A stretch of 34,541 nucleotides of DNA from Lunasporangiospora selenospora (lineage: Eukaryota; Mortierellomycota; Mortierellomycetes; Mortierellales; Mortierellaceae), in the NCBI GenBank assembly GCA_015680635.1, contig JAABOA010000019.1, positions 2,947 to 37,487 of the forward strand, read 5' to 3'. The notes beneath the pieces were generated by a model. The model saw only the letters and a list, made by a program, of their open reading frames with translations, made no database searches and had not been told where the DNA came from. Position 1 is the first letter of the stretch, and each line of letters begins with the position of its first letter. Positions 24,249-34,541 of the stretch are shown here, one piece after another. The translations under genes and the position numbers were made by a program.

Positions 24249-27200
24249 ATGTCAAGAAAAGGGATTTGTCATCAATACCAGTCCACAGGGACATGTGCTT
24301 ATGGCTCTGCCTGCAAATATCGTAAGAGACTGTAATCAGTTCTTGATGCAAATCTATGATTATAAAAAACATGATTCTGAGACTTATTCAAACATTCCAT
24401 GGCTCTCACTAGTCCATAACAACGAGGCCGCTTCCTCGTTTTCGCCTCACAGTCCGCCTCAGGTAGAACATCTGATACTGAAGTTTTCAAAGGAATATTC
24501 CCAAGTGGGTCTCGCTCTAATGCCAATGAGCACTTGTTTACCTGACTAGCAGAACAAATATCAAGGGCGCCAGACCTGGAATAATTCTAGGTTTGGGAAC
24601 TCCGTCTCTGACAACATAGCGTGGTTCGATGCGACAGCAACGGCTACCCAATCAACAACCATGAGTAGCATTACTGGGTATTACCCGACTAGTCAACCAA
24701 CACAACCAACGCCTCAATTGTCTCCGCCTCCACACAACCAACGACGCCAATATGATGCGAAGAACAGACGCGCGAATCAAGGACGAGACAGTAATCGTAC
24801 GAAAATACCAAAGTCTTGGCATTCGTGACCCTCTCTCTCTCTCTCTCTCTCTCCTCTTGTAATCAAGTTACTAAAGGCCAATACTCTTTCAACTATCCGA
24901 TATTTGGACTGGTGTAGGGACCAAGGAAGTAAAGGTGCATTCTGTACAGAATTTGCAAGATAACAAGGACAACAACAAGGGGAGGCAAAAGGGAGATCGA
25001 AAGGGTGGCCAAAAAGGTGGCAATAACAAAAAAGATGGCAACAATCAAAAAGACGGCAATAACCAAAAGGATAAAAAAACTGGTGGTAATGAAGAAATCA
25101 AAAAGACATCTCAGAGAGATCTTTATGACACCATTCAACAACCTCAACCTCTTATTGATCTCTCTTGGAGAAATGATCTTTCACAAGGTAGAATTCTCCG
25201 ACTTGGTTTTTTTTCTTTTCTTTTTTTCCCCACCACTACCAATACTGATGATCAAATTTGCCTCTGAAAACATTGCACAGATAACTTTCGAGGAACATCT
25301 GTGTTTCCAACAATCACCGATATTGAGGAAGAAGATTACCCGGAGCCGCCAGAGAACGCCTGGCACAGGGCTTATGGCTCTACGGAAGAGTATTTGAAGA
25401 CCCACTTTCACCTGCTCCGTGCCGACTGTATGCTTCCCATTCGCGACGCCATCCGAGCTTATCAATCGGGGACTGTAGATGAAAACGACATGATGATCTA
25501 CATCAGGGTAAGTAACCTTAAACATGACCGTCTAGTCTTTAGGAGTGACAAATTCGGTATTGATTTAAAAGGTCTAACTCGGGGCTTTTTCAAAAGGTCC
25601 ACCTGGTCTCTTTACTTTTCACAGGAGTTGGACTGGTTCATCGCATGTCATTCCTTGTTGACGGTTGCCGAGTTAATTGGAGGCAAACTAAGCGCCTTAT
25701 TCCAGGAACTTTAGTTTGTCTATCAACGGACGACTTCAAACATTACCGCTTTGCAACTGTGGTAGAGCGCGACATAGACTTGCTAAGTGATCCTCGGGAT
25801 CTTCGTATTGGTATCATGTTCCAGGATAATAACCCCGAGTTGGACTTTAATCCTGACATACGCTATGTCATGATTGAGTCTATGCAAGGATATTTTGAGG
25901 CGTATCGCCATGTCCTAAAATGTCTACAGGAAATCAACCCTGCAACTCTGCCATTTCAAAAGCACCTAGTCGAACTCTGTCCAGATCTCGAGCCGCCCCC
26001 ATACAGTAGGAGCAACCCCAATTTCGAGAACCCAGACTGTCTTGCCAAGTCGACTAAAAGTCTAGTTGCACACTTGAAAGGTGATGCTAAAGCTCACCTC
26101 AAATGTAAAGATAACAAGGAACCGGACACTGTGGAGATAGAGGAAGATCCCATTCAACCCAATGTCGCCGAGGCTATGGATCGTTTGTTGAGAAGGGAGC
26201 TTGCCATTGTACAGGGGCCTCCCGGAACAGGAAAAACATTTCTTGGATTGTTGACGGCTCACATGATGCTTGAATACTGTCACCTCAAAACAACAAACCC
26301 AATTATTGTTATTTGCCAAACAAACCACGCATTGGACCAGTTCCTGGAAGGCGTAATGAAGTTTGAAGAACGAGTCATACGTGTTGGATCGCGTTCAAAG
26401 AGTCCGACTGTCTCTGAAATTACCCTCTATAAGACTCGAGTCCACTACAAAGAGAATCCTGCTGATGCACATAGGGATGGAGTCAAGCTTACTCTTCCAA
26501 TCAAGTTTTACAAACTGAAAGATTCACTGGAAAGGGATATGCAAAAGTTGGTTGAGGAGATGGCGACGGAGTATGTAGCGCTATCCAAGCTGCTTGAACT
26601 TAACATTATCACAGTAACACAGTGCGACTCTTTCGCTGATGACGAGTGGATCACAGGAGCCACCCAAAACGATGAAGAACCGACTGTGCAATCATGGCTT
26701 CAAGCTGTACCTCATGCGTTTGATCCGAATGCTATATCGGCCTTTGATGACACGCTCTTAAAGGAGGACTTCGTTCCGGAAATTGACGAGGAAGAGTTGG
26801 AAGAACGTGTAGATGAGTTCATGGTAGGCAATATTGAAGAGACAAAGATCTTTGGCACCAACGTTGACCTCAAGGAAACAATCGTCTGCCACCTGAATGA
26901 TGTCGCAGTTGGAGATGTAACCCAGTTTCTGGGAATGCCGAACGTTCATGACATCCCGGTCAACAAGCGCCTTGGAGTCTACAAAGTTTGGCTGAAACAA
27001 TACCATGCTTCTATTGAGAAGCAACTTGGTGAGCTTCACGCAAGACTCAGGCTTGTCTGCGAAAACATTCAGCGACAGCGACGGTTAAACGATGTAGAGA
27101 TTCTCAAGACTGCAAGAGTGATTGGCATGACCACTACTGCAGCAGTGAGTATATTTTACATGTCCATATTGCATTTTTGACTATCAAGCTCTTATGACTT

Positions 27201-28595
27201 TTCTAACCATCCCGCTCTTGCTTGTATTCACTGGTCTATAGTCCAAGTACCACGAGCAACTGTGCCTGATTCGTCCCAAGATTATGATTTGCGAGGAGGC
27301 TTCGGAAGCTTTGGAAGCACATCTAACGTGTGCATTGACACCAACTATCGAGCATTTTCTATTGATCGGAGATCATGAACAGCTGCGGCCGAGCATGTCT
27401 GTGAATGACCTCTCCGAAAAAGGAATTAATATTTCCATGTTTGAACGCCTAGTGCTCAATCGCTTTCCTTATACAATGTTGGATTGTCAGCGGCGTATGA
27501 GACCTGAAATTAGCAGGCTTGTTCGTCCTATCTATAAGACCCTAACGGACCACAACTCGGTGAGGCAGTTTGATAGTATCCGCGGCATGGTTAACAATGT
27601 AAGCGCAAAAATTCTGCTTCTACTGCCTGATATGACCCAACTACCAAAACTCGCGCATTGCTTCATATATTGTCAGTTTTCAACTTACCAATTAGCTAAT
27701 TTTGTATTTACTTATTCACTCCCAATATCATGGAATGTAGCTGTGGTTTTTGACCCACGATGAGCCAGACATGTTAGGGCCTAACAACTCGCATGTTAAC
27801 ATGCACGAGGTCAACATTGCTGCGAGACTTGCTACTTATCTCATTCAGCAGGACTATAGCCCTTCTCAAATCACAATATTGACTATGTATTCTGGTCAGC
27901 GCAACAAAATCATGGAAAGATTGCGCCAGGCACCACTACACGGTCCGGAAATGATCCGTGTCTCGACAGTTGATGGATATCAGGGCGAAGAGAACGACAT
28001 TATCATCCTGAGTCTAGTCCGCAGCAATACAAAGAATAGCATTGGATTCTTGAAGACAAGCAATCGCGTTTGTGTAGCCTTGTCTCGTGCCAGGAAGGTA
28101 ATGGCACATTGTCCGCACTATGACTTTTCTTCTATTTGAAAATATTTGGGGACTTGCGCGCTAACTAAGAATCTATAGGGTCTGTACATTGTTGGCAACG
28201 CCAAGTTAATGATGGAACAATCCAAGCTCTGGGCTGTCATTATCAGAGGCCTATTCCACGAGAATCCAGAGAGTATCAAAAGCTCTTTCCCCGAGAACCC
28301 GCAGCACTTCAGGATTGGAAACCGAATCCAACTAAGATGTCAGAGACACCCCCATATGGTTTCCAGCGTGGGCATTGAAGCAGACTTTGACCATGTGCAG
28401 GACGGTGGGTGTGCCTTACCCTGCGGGGGCACATTTCCTCGGTGTGGGCACCCTTGCCCTTTTCAATGTCACTCAAGGGATCATGACGAGATTCCTTGCC
28501 GGCATATCTGTGGCAGACCGCTTAGCTGTGGGAATCATAAATGCGCTGCCAACTGTAGTGACCATTGCTTGCGCTGCACTGTTTGCAAAGTATAA
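24249..28595 (+). CDS. ZNFX1/Hrr1-like SF1 RNA helicase with N-terminal CCCH finger and NFX1-type zinc fingers
   Basis: Predicted RNA helicase of the UPF1-like group; relatives act in small-RNA pathways (S. pombe Hrr1, C. elegans ZNFX-1) or antiviral RNA sensing (human ZNFX1). Nine exons: 24249-24321, 24413-24462, 24550-24790, 24918-25187, 25281-25507, 25597-27144, 27242-27598, 27741-28097, 28179-28595; 1179 aa, phase consistent. A CCCH finger at residues 7-26 (C7, C16, C22, H26, spacing 8-5-3) is completed across the first intron, which supports this start. Lys/Gly/Gln-rich disorder follows, then a ZNFX1-like region (HFHLLRADCMLPIR, RLIPGTLVCLS). Helicase motifs: Walker A GPPGTGKT at 494-501, CQTNHALDQF, Walker B ICEEASE near 820, IGDHEQLRPS, DCQRRMRPEI, TVDGYQGEENDI, and VALSRARKG. 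About two NFX1-type Cys/His fingers end the protein at CTVCKV, fewer than in long relatives. Confidence 0.9.
24831..24853 (+). repeat. (CT)n microsatellite in a helicase intron
   Basis: Twenty-three bases of pure CT repeat within the third intron (24791-24917) of the helicase gene. It may serve as the polypyrimidine region of that intron, although it lies well before the 3' splice site. Confidence 0.9.
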
Positions 28596-28909
28596 GAGGA
28601 ATCCAGCCCGACTTCAAGCCCCGCCTTTTCACCAAAAGGAAGAGAAAGAGATTGCGAATTACGACAATGACGGTGACAAGATAGAAGCATTCGGTACAAG
28701 TGATGAGATGAGCAAAACATTTGGCACTTTTGTCTTCAACAAGCCTCGTTCCCCATTCAATATACCAGATAGCGCTCAGTGAAAAGTATACATCATCTTT
28801 ATTACCCAATTTACGTATGAAGCTAGGTGGGGTCCGAAGGAAACGATTCGTTAAGGAGGTTAAAAATATATCAAAGATTACTCCAAAAAAACAACGGGAT
28901 TCATTTAAT
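28596..28909. other. convergent spacer between helicase and BBP, with an open +1 frame
   Basis: The 314 bases between the two stop codons hold both 3' UTRs. The +1 frame relative to the helicase stays open from before its stop to 28782 (TGA), adding a possible charged tail of about 60 codons ending NIPDSAQ. No intron of normal length would join it. AT-rich sequence at 28855-28885 may provide polyadenylation signals. Confidence 0.45.
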
Positions 28910-31427
28910 TCAGACGATTGGAGGTGGAGGTGGTGGGGGTTGAGATGCTGGTGGAGGTGGGGGAGAGACTTGTGATGGTGGAGGTGGAGGCGGTACTGAA
29001 TTTAACGAGGGTGGTGGGGGTGGGGGCATTCCGGGTGCCTAGGTAAAGGGCAAAAGAGGCGGTCAGTATCGTTATTCCAGAGATACTACAGACATGCGAA
29101 AATAGAAGTAAACGCTTTACAAAATCTTACTATGCCAGGAGGCGCCATTGGAGGTGGAGGCGGAGGTGCACTATATCCAGAATAATATCCAGGGTAAGGA
29201 TTGTACTGGTAACCCTGTGCGCCAGGGTAACTAGGCGGAGGAGGGGCACCAGCGTCTGAAGCAGGAGTATTCCAGGGGTTAGAGGAGCTAGGTGGTGGCG
29301 GTGGTGCATTCGCATGCTGTTGCCAAGGCGGAACTGTGGAGCTGGCAGCACCAGGAGCCCCATGCTGATGCCAAGGGGCTGGTGAAGAAGACGGTGGAGC
29401 TGGGCTAGCATGAGCGGCTGCTGTAGCTGCAGCTCTTGCAGCCCAAGGAGGTGGTGTGGAGCCATAGCTTGAAGATTCTCTTGGTGAGTTGGTTGCCCAT
29501 GGAGGAGGAGGGCGGGAGCCCGATGGGCCTCTTGAAGAAGGTCCATAGTGTCCCTATGGTAGATTAAGAGATGAGTGTCAGGCATCACTTCACGATAAAA
29601 ATCATGCTTCCAAAAAGAACAATCGTGTGAATCGTTATGATTTTTGTTTTCTTACCGAGGATCCATCTCTGCTTTCGCGGTCCGGCTTGGGCTGAGATGG
29701 CGCTGCTCCTGAAGGCACTTGCTCGCCCAATTCAGCCATCAAGTTTAGATATTCTGAATCGATTTTCTGGTTCCTGAGCTGTGATTTCTGTGCAGCCTCT
29801 GGGTTATTACGATCACGACAATCACGGGTAGCATGTCCATGACCACCGCAGATACCGCAAACCAAGTTGATCGTGACATTGTGGATTTCTGGACACTCAT
29901 ATTTGCGATGACCAAGTCCTCCACAGTTCAGACAGGTCTGATTTTCGTCGTCTCTCAAGGTTCCGTTCAGCGATGCAAGCTCTCTTAACTGCATACGTTT
30001 AAGCTCATTCTGACCTTCGGGTACGGAGGCAGACTAGCAATTAGTCCAGTCCCAGTATTGAAGAAAGAATATCAAGAGTGAGTGTTCTGTAGTCCATATT
30101 CATAAAGATATTTTTTGGCTATGTTTTGATTCGAAACAATAGGCAGATGAATAAAAGAAATGGCAAACTTACCGTTTCAATAATCTTGTTGATCAACTGG
30201 ATGGCCTTAGTCACCTTATCTTCAGAATCAGCCGACACCAAGCAGTGGAGATCCTCTTCTTGACTGGTGCTCGATCCCATCTCCGACCTGCTCTTTCCTT
30301 CCTTGACGGAACCCTTTCCACGAATACTGATCTTTGCTCCCGAATCCGTCTCCATTTTTTTCAGCGTATTGCCGCGAGGTCCAATCAATAGACCAATAAA
30401 GTTGATCTCGGGGAATTCTCTGACAGGGATAAAGACCTTATCCATGATTTTTGAGGGTCGTTTGTAGTCAGAGGGTGGTCGGAATTCAGGGTACTTTTTG
30501 ACGGCACCATCAATAAGTTGATGGCGCTCGTCCTCCAGCCTCTTGCGGTAGCGATACTCTCTCGTGTTTACGCGCTTTCCCTCTGAGTTATACATTGGTT
30601 CAGGAGAAGGAGATCTAGTTCAAGTACAAAGTATTAATGTCAAATGCTGCAGTGTTTAGGTGGCTGTAGACTGCTCCAGGAGTAAAGAGTCCCTCCGATC
30701 CTGAAAAAAAAACCTACCTTTCTCGATCTGTTGGGAGGACATCGCCTGTTCTCAGCTTCCTACTGATTTCCTCCAATCTCGTATGCACTATGTAGAGCCA
30801 ATAATGGAAACAAGAGTCAACCGTATGAATACAAAATCATTACATGCACTCTTCTGACGGGATACTCATCATAAACAATAAAGACGAACTAAGCACTCGT
30901 GCACTTACACAAGAATAGATCCAGTTGGTCCTGTGACATATTACTAGGGAGCGTAGTAGGCATTCCAGGGATGGTGACTTTTTCCTCCTCTGCAGCCCAG
31001 CGACTCTTGCGTTTCCTCCTTGGTTCCCCTGATCCATCTATTGTTTTGAGAACAATAAAAATCAACATTAACGTTCAGTATCTTTTTTTCAAAAATAATA
31101 AAATAAAAGGATATACAGAAAGGCCATACAATAAAAGAAAATAGGTTGGACTAGTACTCAACAGGCCCAAGTCTCTTGGTTCGGATCCTTACCTTCACTA
31201 TTTCCCGATGAAATCTTGGTGCCTGAGGTCTGGCCACTGGGGACATGAGATGTCGGCTGATCTCTCGAACCTATATCCCCACCATTCTGATACCGACTAT
31301 AGGAACGATCGACGACCTCCGTTGGACGACCACGGTCCTCAAAATCGATACTGTTCATCTCGGCAAGCACTCGCTTACGAGGCCCTAATGGCGTCGTATT
31401 CGATCCCGTCTTTCCTGGATTCCACAT
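28910..31427 (-). CDS. MSL5: branchpoint-binding protein BBP/SF1 (splicing factor 1)
   Basis: Binds the intron branchpoint sequence during early spliceosome assembly with U2AF. Seven exons: 31427-31193, 31037-30909, 30787-30718, 30614-30173, 30033-29656, 29553-29131, 29038-28910; 601 aa, phase consistent. The N-terminus starts MWNPGKTGSNTTPLG, like other fungal BBPs, then RKRKSRW with the U2AF-binding Trp. The coiled helix-hairpin segment has EEISRKLRTGDV. The SPSPEPMYNSEG stretch contains the conserved SPSP phospho-motif. The KH-QUA2 domain covers about 155-292 (INFIGLLIGPRGNTLKKME). Two CCHC zinc knuckles follow: C326, C329, H334, C339 and C351, C354, H359, C364. The C-terminal 180 residues are Pro-rich with repeated PPW/PW motifs and end in polyproline. 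In the last long exon another frame is also open, but the Pro-rich frame is the one that joins in phase on both sides. Confidence 0.95.
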
Positions 31428-31598
31428 GGCGATGTCTGTCTGGTAATGAAGTCGATGATGCGTTTGCGAAGCAAATGACAACCACTTTTTTGTCCAATAC
31501 GTACGATATACTATTATACCTATCGTCACAGTATAATTTATCGCATATTTAACTAATTAGATATGTTATTCTCTTGAAATCCATGTTCTCCATGAAAC

Positions 31599-31681
31599 GG
31601 AGAGATGGCCGAGTTGGTCTAAGGCGCCACGTTAAGGCCGTGGTCTATTCGTAGGCGTGGGTTCAAATCCCACTCTCTTCA
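31599..31681 (+). tRNA. tRNA-Leu (anticodon AAG)
   Basis: Class II tRNA of 83 bases including the discriminator. The acceptor arm GGAGAGA pairs with TCTCTTC (one G-T pair), followed by discriminator A. The D arm is GCCGAG...GGC. The anticodon stem CCACG/CGTGG encloses loop TTAAGGC with anticodon AAG. There is a long variable arm (CTA TTCG TAG), and the T arm GTGGG-TTCAAAT-CCCAC supplies the B box. No intron. It lies 172 bases upstream of the BBP start codon, divergently oriented. A TTTT follows a few bases after the end, fitting a Pol III terminator. Confidence 0.96.
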
Positions 31682-32562
31682 CTATTTTGCTTATTTGATA
31701 ATTATTAGTCCGTCCTCTTTACTTGGACCAGAAGGATGTCGTTTTTTGCACCCCAGAGACTCTAATTCGGGGCCCCATCACTTGGATCTTTGCCATATGG
31801 TCCTCGATAGCCACAGCAATTGATCACACGCAAAAACAGCTCTGTCGAGATTCTAAACTTTACGTTCATCTTCTTATTTTTCTGAACAACTCTTAGGAAT
31901 GTAGTGAGTGGACGCCAAAGGCAGGAGGGATAGAGCATATGGGACGGTTGGCCTCTGAGGCAATTGCGGATTGGGATCTAGTGATTCTGGGGACTCCAAA
32001 ATAATGGATTTCCGTACTAACTCCGTGTAAAGGCGATGGGTTGCCGCACGTTAAATAGCAACCCGGTTGCCAAGTAGATTCACCCTCACCTCCAGACTAA
32101 GTGAGGAGGAGAATTTAGTATTTAAGCACCAAGACACACCTGTGCCACAACATATAAGAAAAAGTACTGAGCATCATTTATTGAACTTTTGTATTGTTCG
32201 TTTTCAATTATGAACGTAAGTGGTGCGTTTTGATAGGTTATGACTTTTTATGGAAGGAGGTTCGTTTTGTGAGCCTTTCTCCAAAAACGGGAATCGCACC
32301 AGTGCAATTTTTTTTTGTTTGATAGGGACTAACACGTTTTGTAGATTACACTCTTCGTGACCTGACTGTTCGCTTGTTCGGTGTCCATGGCACTTCTGGA
32401 TGCCTGTTTTACACAGTTCACCTATGATACCTTGCCTTCATTCTTTCTCTGGCCCATCGAACCCTGCCTAGCTCTACGGCAGCGCAGCCAACAGTGCCAA
32501 CTCAAAACTGCAGTTTGGTACTTGTTCTCAAATGTTAAGACCCATGTGTATCTTGGTGTATC

Positions 32563-32580
32563 TTGGTGCTTAAGCACCAA
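32563..32580. repeat. perfect 18-base palindrome
   Basis: TTGGTGCTTAAGCACCAA reads the same on both strands. The half TTAAGCACCAAG also occurs at 32122-32133, and a copy of TCTTGGTGTA precedes the palindrome. It could be a binding site for a dimeric regulator or a chance structure. Confidence 0.7.
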
Positions 32581-34266
32581 ATTCTCTTCACTCTCTTTCA
32601 GTCCATGAATTTGTTAGGTGCTTCTCTCACACACTTCTTTCATGCTTCAGCAAAACTGTGAAAGCAATCAAATTTAGTTCTACCTGCTTAAATCAAGACC
32701 AATTTGATAATGGCAAAGAGTTCCTTTCATTGTAGGTTCACATGCTCTCGAGGATCCAAGCCTACGCACACGGTTCAGCCTCAGGTGAAGCGTCAAGGGG
32801 CTCGATTACCACAAGGTTTGAACCACGCCTTGTGTCGATAGCAAATTTGACAAGAAGTAATGGAGGTGAATTTATTAGTAACATAGTGTTTGGTGTTGCG
32901 TTGGGTCTACTGGGATCGAAATGCTCTTTCACAGCATTGGACCACTGTGTCTTGTATAAATGTAAGTAAGAATAAGGCTTCGTTTGGAAAGCTCTATTGT
33001 GTGGCTGATATCCACGCTGATGGAAGGGAGCGGCCTGACGTGAAACTAAGATTTTTGGTGGGACAAGAGCCCTAGAACGAGATAGACCAGTAAGCCAAAG
33101 AAGAGAATATGAATTCTTTTTCTTGGGCATGTACTTCTTCTCTGAAGTATTACTGTGGTCCCAATCGTAGTCCACGTGTCGTGAAAGTTGCGGTTTTTGG
33201 AGGCGTAAGTAAAGCATCTCATGATAGAGGACCACACCTCAGAAATTGAAAATCACTCCACTTGATCTGCTCTTTGCCTCTTTCTTTTTTCCTAAGCCCT
33301 CAATGAGAGGCATTAACCACTTCTTCAACTCCCTCAGCTCCTCGACGTTTTCTCTCTCCCTCCCTCCCCTCTACACAATTAACAAGCGTCCGAAGATCTC
33401 AGTTATCTGCCATAAGAACGCCATCCGTCATTTGCCGACAGTCTGTCAGTTTGCCTTTAAACACATCGCTGGTTCTCATCTCAGTATCAACTATAGCGCG
33501 AAGGAGTCGGATCAACTTGTCTCTTATATTTGACGATCTAATAATATCAATAATTACTTAGGGCTATTGGGGTGTAGGCAACCCCCCACCCCACCCCGAA
33601 AATGACAGCTATAGTTGTGAATATATGTACTGAGCTCATACGAAGACTTTCCTAGCCATGCCTCAAGAAATAGAACGGGTACTTTATATATTAATCTTGC
33701 ACAGGCTGCTCTAGAGTAATAGACCTTTGTGTCAACTTATACTCGGTGATTGGCGGTACTGGTGTTTTCCGCCTAGCACAGTATGCTTGAATTTTGGCAT
33801 GCAAACGCTCTAAACTTGTCAATGTTTTAGAGTTACATGCTTTCACTTGCTTTTGATCTAAAAAAGAGTGGAAATGAAGGAGAAAGGGATAGGAGAGTGC
33901 AAATAATGAGTGAAGTTAAAGAACGGGAGATGGAGGGAGGAAAGGAAAAAAACGCGAGGAGAAGATGACCCTTGTGTTGTAAATTTAGTATATTGACTCC
34001 AGGGTTGTTAGTGATAGTGTTGCAACATTAGGTACGTTTAATAGACTCATAGTCTGCATATGAGCTTGGTTCGTTCATGTATACCGGCTGGGATCTTCTC
34101 ATTTATTGAAGTTGGTCAAAGGCTTCCTGGCGGATTTTGTTATATTGTTCCAAAATACGACATGTTACTATTGTGGCCAATGAACTAGCAGCCGTTTTGC
34201 ATCTTCCTTTCTAGGACTACGATCAGAACGGTGATGACAAGACTTTGGTTCTTGGCTCTCCCGAGG

Positions 34267-34274
34267 TATAAAAG
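34267..34274 (+). promoter_or_regulatory. TATA box of a probable gene beyond the right edge
   Basis: TATAAAAG is followed within 30-50 bases by a CT-rich stretch (TTTCTTTTCTTTGTCTTTG), the usual order at fungal start sites. About 260 bases of leader-like CA-rich sequence then run to the window end without a long open frame, so the coding part must lie outside. Confidence 0.45.
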
Positions 34275-34529
34275 ACGGGAATGCCTTTGAGCTTTCTTTT
34301 CTTTGTCTTTGTTCTTCCTATCCAGTCTACAGCATTGCATCCAAAACTCAATCGAAAAACAACATACACGAAGCTGAACTTGAGCTCTAAGGTTTTTAGC
34401 ACTGTGTAACCTTACAACAGACCGACAACCTCCGTTTGTTTTCGTACTCAGTAAATTACTTCCAAACTTGCCAAAACACCTCCCTCCCTACGTTTCTCAC
34501 AACAGTTGGGAAAAGCATGCTTAGCTAGT

Positions 34530-34541
34530 TTTTTTTTTTTT
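34530..34541. repeat. terminal poly-T run
   Basis: The last 12 bases are T. This may be a genomic homopolymer where assembly stopped or simply the window cut; nothing more can be said. Confidence 0.6.

Larger units (their letters stand above)
31682..34541. other. gene-poor right end
   Basis: About 2.9 kb without a recognisable gene. It contains several short open frames on both strands: 32381-32608 plus, 32742-32969 plus, 32762-33235 minus (157 codons), and 33246-33533 plus. None carries a motif I can name. AT-rich sequence, a perfect 18-base palindrome at 32563-32580, and a C-rich patch near 33581-33597 are visible. The last 300 bases look like the promoter of a gene beyond the window. Confidence 0.45.

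Noticed and set aside
29130-29588. 152-codon minus-strand open frame rich in Leu and His inside BBP
   Set aside because: It is a shifted reading of the Pro-rich BBP exon; the Pro-rich frame joins in phase with the exons on both sides.
34060-34541. Telomere or chromosome end at the right edge
   Set aside because: No TTAGGG-type repeats; only a 12-base T run.

Overview
The window looks like nuclear DNA of a filamentous, early-diverging fungus (Mucoromycota/Mortierellomycota-like). The sequence shows many short GT-AG introns (mostly about 80-140 bases), typical fungal housekeeping genes, a eukaryotic type II tRNA-Leu, and genes usually lost from yeasts (BRCC36, a ZNFX1-type helicase, a BAR-PH-ArfGAP-ankyrin protein). 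The lineage is an inference from gene content and style; no rRNA marker is present.

Layout, left to right: (1) GAA1, a GPI transamidase subunit (- strand, 49-2934, 12 exons, 647 aa). (2) An ACAP-like ArfGAP (+, 3732-7612, 14 exons, 841 aa), which converges on (3) SWT1, a PIN-domain RNA endonuclease with a long polyQ N-terminus (-, 7758-9872, 2 exons, 673 aa). (4) Divergent from SWT1 across 250 bases, DOA10/MARCH6, the ER membrane RING-CH ubiquitin ligase (+, 10123-16143, 12 exons, 1636 aa). (5) A broken fragment resembling the C-terminus of a TnpB/Fanzor-type transposon nuclease (16916-17560). (6) HIS6, a histidine biosynthesis isomerase (+, 17706-19131, 7 exons, 265 aa), with a TGACTCA Gcn4-type site 80 bases upstream. 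(7) BRCC36, a K63-linkage deubiquitinase with an intact JAMM motif (+, 20710-22814, 10 exons, 373 aa). (8) A ZNFX1/Hrr1-like RNA helicase with an N-terminal CCCH finger (+, 24249-28595, 9 exons, 1179 aa). (9) BBP/SF1, the splicing branchpoint-binding protein (-, 28910-31427, 7 exons, 601 aa). (10) tRNA-Leu(AAG) (+, 31599-31681). (11) About 2.9 kb with no recognisable gene, ending in a TATA-containing promoter-like stretch.

All exon models were built by hand from splice sites, reading phase and family motifs. Every model closes with consistent phase from ATG to stop, but none has been checked against transcripts. The genes do not form one pathway. Themes recur: membrane-protein biogenesis and ER quality control (GAA1, DOA10), ubiquitin signalling (DOA10, BRCC36), and RNA processing or surveillance (SWT1, the ZNFX1-like helicase, BBP). 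I saw no biosynthetic cluster, CRISPR array or intact mobile element. The least ordinary items are the decayed TnpB/Fanzor-like fragment, the CCCH-helicase-NFX1 architecture with a short zinc-finger array, the fungal BRCC36, and the long disordered tail after the conserved C-terminal element of DOA10.
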